A stretch of DNA of 64,000 nt from UBA6926 sp045562535 (lineage in GTDB: Bacteria > Chloroflexota > Dehalococcoidia > UBA6926). Below the pieces are notes generated by a model. The model saw only the letters and a program-made list of their open reading frames with translations, had not been told where the DNA came from and made no database searches. The stretch covers positions 62,001-126,000 of the forward strand of contig JBJKVP010000008.1 in the NCBI GenBank assembly GCA_045562535.1, written 5' to 3'. Of this stretch, positions 62,391-64,000 are shown piece after piece. How positions within the stretch are numbered: position 1 is the stretch's first letter; the number at the start of each line of letters is the position of its first letter. The position numbers and the translations under genes are program-made.

Positions 62391-64000
62391 TTAATATGTC
62401 CTCACTTGCGGCTCCCATTGTGTCATTGTAACGGGGATATAATTTAGTTTTGGTTCACCATTTGCATCTAGATTAACCACTGTATGCTTGAGATATTCTT
62501 GATCGTTTCGATCAGGATAATCTTCACGAGCATGTGCTCCTCTACTTTCTTTACGTTCGATAGCTCCTATCGCAATAACCTCTGCGACATCTAACATAAA
62601 TTCTAATTCCAATACGGACAAGAGATCTGTATTAAAAACTTTCCCTTTATTATCGACGGAAATTTTTGGAAATCTATCGCGAATTGAGCGAACAGAATCC
62701 AGCGTCTTCTTCATGCCTTCTTCATTGCGGAATACCGCGATACCTTCGTTCATGGCGTTACCCATCTCTGACCTTAGGTTTGCTGTTCTAAGACCTCCGG
62801 CAGGCCGAGCAAAGATTTCTTTAATTTTATCTTCAGCGCCTCTGATAACTGAACTTTCGTCAATGTTTACCCAATCTGTTGATTTAGCATAGTCAGAAGA
62901 TCCCTGTCCTGATCGCCTACCAAATACAATGGTATCAAGGAGTGAATTGCCTCCCAGCCTGTTGCCACCATGAACACTAACATTCGCACATTCACCTGCT
63001 GCGAATAATCCTTCAACCCCTTGCCATCTATTTTGTCCTGAAGCATCCCACGTACGACCATCAACATCAGTCTTTATGCCACCCATAATATAATGGTGGC
63101 CCGGTTGAATCGGGACAGGTGCTTCTAAAATATTAGTGTTAGCATAATCACGAGATAGTTCATATATTTGGCTTAATTTAGTCATTATAAGATCACGGCC
63201 TAGGTGCCTTAGATCCAAGAACACGCATCCGTCGACTCCTCTACCTTCACGAATCTCCATAGTTTCAGCACGAGAGACTACGTCTCGTGAAGCCAACTCT
63301 TTCATATTAGGAGCATACTTCTCCATGAATCTTTCACCTTTGGAGTTAAGCAAATATGCACCTTCCCCTCGAGCACCCTCTGTGAGTAGTACGCCATTTG
63401 CCTGCATCGTTGTCGGATGATGCTGCACCATCTCCATATCCATTAAGGTGGCGCCTGCCTTATACGCTAGTGCCTGTCCATCAGCTGTTACCACTAAGCC
63501 ATTAGTAGTAGGGGAATAAACCTGCCCAATACCACCGGTAGCCAAAATCAACGACTTAGACCTGAAGACTTCAATCTTGCCTGTAGTTATGTCCATTGCA
63601 ACACAACCGGCTACCTTGTTATCTTCAATAATCAAGTCCATGACAAACCATTCTGAATACACTTTTAATCCAGATTTAATAAGCTGTTCCCACATTACAT
63701 GCAATAGCACTTGGCCAGTTTGGTCTGCTACATAGCAAGTTCTTTTAACAGATGTGCCTCCAAAAGCCCTTGCGTCGATCTTACCTTCTTCGGTCCTGTT
63801 GAATACTACCCCCATCCTCTCAAGGCTATATATATCGTCAGGAGCCTCGGAACATAGTATTTCGATAGCGTCTTGGTCTCCCAGGTAATCGCTTCCCTTG
63901 ACGGTATCATATGCATGGGATTCCCATGAATCGTCCTCACTAACAGCAGCTTGAACTCCACCTTGAGCTGCTGCTGAATGGCTTCTAGTAGGAAAAATTT
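62391..64000 (-). CDS. sdhA: Succinate dehydrogenase flavoprotein subunit, 5' end beyond window
   Basis: The frame is open to the right edge, so the N terminus with the FAD Rossmann motif is missing. The visible 536 residues start near the covalent FAD histidine: RSHSAAAQGGVQA lies at the very edge (about 63955-63995), followed by AYDTVKGSDYLGDQDA. Further on are LLTEGARGEGAYLLNSKGERFM, the active-site arginine region of DVVSRAE and the HGGNRLGGNSLLDTIVFGR segment. An ATG at 63815 is internal and not the start. The gene leads the sdhA-sdhB-sdhE operon; it could work as fumarate reductase. Confidence 0.95.
   Translation of the reverse strand, partial: IFPTRSHSAAAQGGVQAAVSEDDSWESHAYDTVKGSDYLGDQDAIEILCSEAPDDIYSLERMGVVFNRTEEGKIDARAFGGTSVKRTCYVADQTGQVLLHVMWEQLIKSGLKVYSEWFVMDLIIEDNKVAGCVAMDITTGKIEVFRSKSLILATGGIGQVYSPTTNGLVVTADGQALAYKAGATLMDMEMVQHHPTTMQANGVLLTEGARGEGAYLLNSKGERFMEKYAPNMKELASRDVVSRAETMEIREGRGVDGCVFLDLRHLGRDLIMTKLSQIYELSRDYANTNILEAPVPIQPGHHYIMGGIKTDVDGRTWDASGQNRWQGVEGLFAAGECANVSVHGGNRLGGNSLLDTIVFGRRSGQGSSDYAKSTDWVNIDESSVIRGAEDKIKEIFARPAGGLRTANLRSEMGNAMNEGIAVFRNEEGMKKTLDSVRSIRDRFPKISVDNKGKVFNTDLLSVLELEFMLDVAEVIAIGAIERKESRGAHAREDYPDRNDQEYLKHTVVNLDANGEPKLNYIPVTMTQWEPQVRTY

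Overview
The window reads as a compact, AT-rich chromosomal segment of a free-living bacterium, most plausibly a marine Chloroflexota of the SAR202/Dehalococcoidia type. That placement is an inference. It rests on the mix of an E-type succinate dehydrogenase with an HdrB-like subunit, split methylmalonyl-CoA mutase, a transcarboxylase-like enzyme set, fused CaiB/BaiF CoA-transferases, RNase J, an ACT-domain malic enzyme and an orphan xanthine-dehydrogenase-type subunit. I found about 66 protein genes. I found no rRNA, tRNA, CRISPR array, insertion sequence, prophage or attachment site. No gap between genes exceeds 300 bases, and most same-strand neighbours are separated by only a few bases or overlap.

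Region 1 (1-15.3 kb, minus strand) is one long housekeeping block, transcribed from high to low coordinates: rpsB-tsf-pyrH-frr-uppS-cdsA-dxr-rseP-ispG-proS, then padR-like, CPBP protease, trpA, aroH and ribF, and after a 119-base gap a class V aminotransferase and a 3'-truncated serA. pyrH appears to lack any ATG, GTG or TTG start in front of its essential N-terminal motif.

Region 2 (15.3-34.6 kb) has short mixed-strand operons. They hold two tandem FmdB zinc ribbons with dtd, two unknown membrane proteins next to a CtpA-type protease, an RraA-like protein, hflX with a YHS-like small protein, thiI, malic enzyme, a glutaredoxin-like protein and an OCD/mu-crystallin protein. Also here are an orphan MoxR/Mg-chelatase-type AAA+ ATPase, a coupled SDR-MFS-NIPSNAP operon, ruvB, yajQ, an orphan molybdenum hydroxylase large subunit and a DHA2-like exporter.

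Region 3 (34.7-38.5 kb) is a methylmalonyl-CoA mutase operon: catalytic subunit, two consecutive double-domain VOC proteins (the first epimerase-like) and the B12-binding subunit.

Region 4 (38.5-48.3 kb, plus strand) runs yceD-rpmF-fabD-nusB-acpP-udg-rnj, followed by two tandem, about two-thirds identical, double-length CaiB/BaiF CoA-transferases.

Region 5 (48.3-54.9 kb, mostly minus) holds DUF971-ilvD, a VOC protein, lepA, a glutamine amidotransferase (plus) and folP-folK.

Region 6 (55.0-64.0 kb) has a 12S-type carboxyltransferase, an 86-codon small protein and a 5S-biotin-carrier fusion, then malate dehydrogenase. A methyltransferase follows, and last the sdhA-sdhB-sdhE operon, with sdhA running off the right edge.

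Taken together, regions 3 and 6 plus the malic enzyme encode most steps of a Wood-Werkman-like propionyl-CoA/methylmalonyl-CoA/succinate/oxaloacetate interconversion within one neighbourhood.
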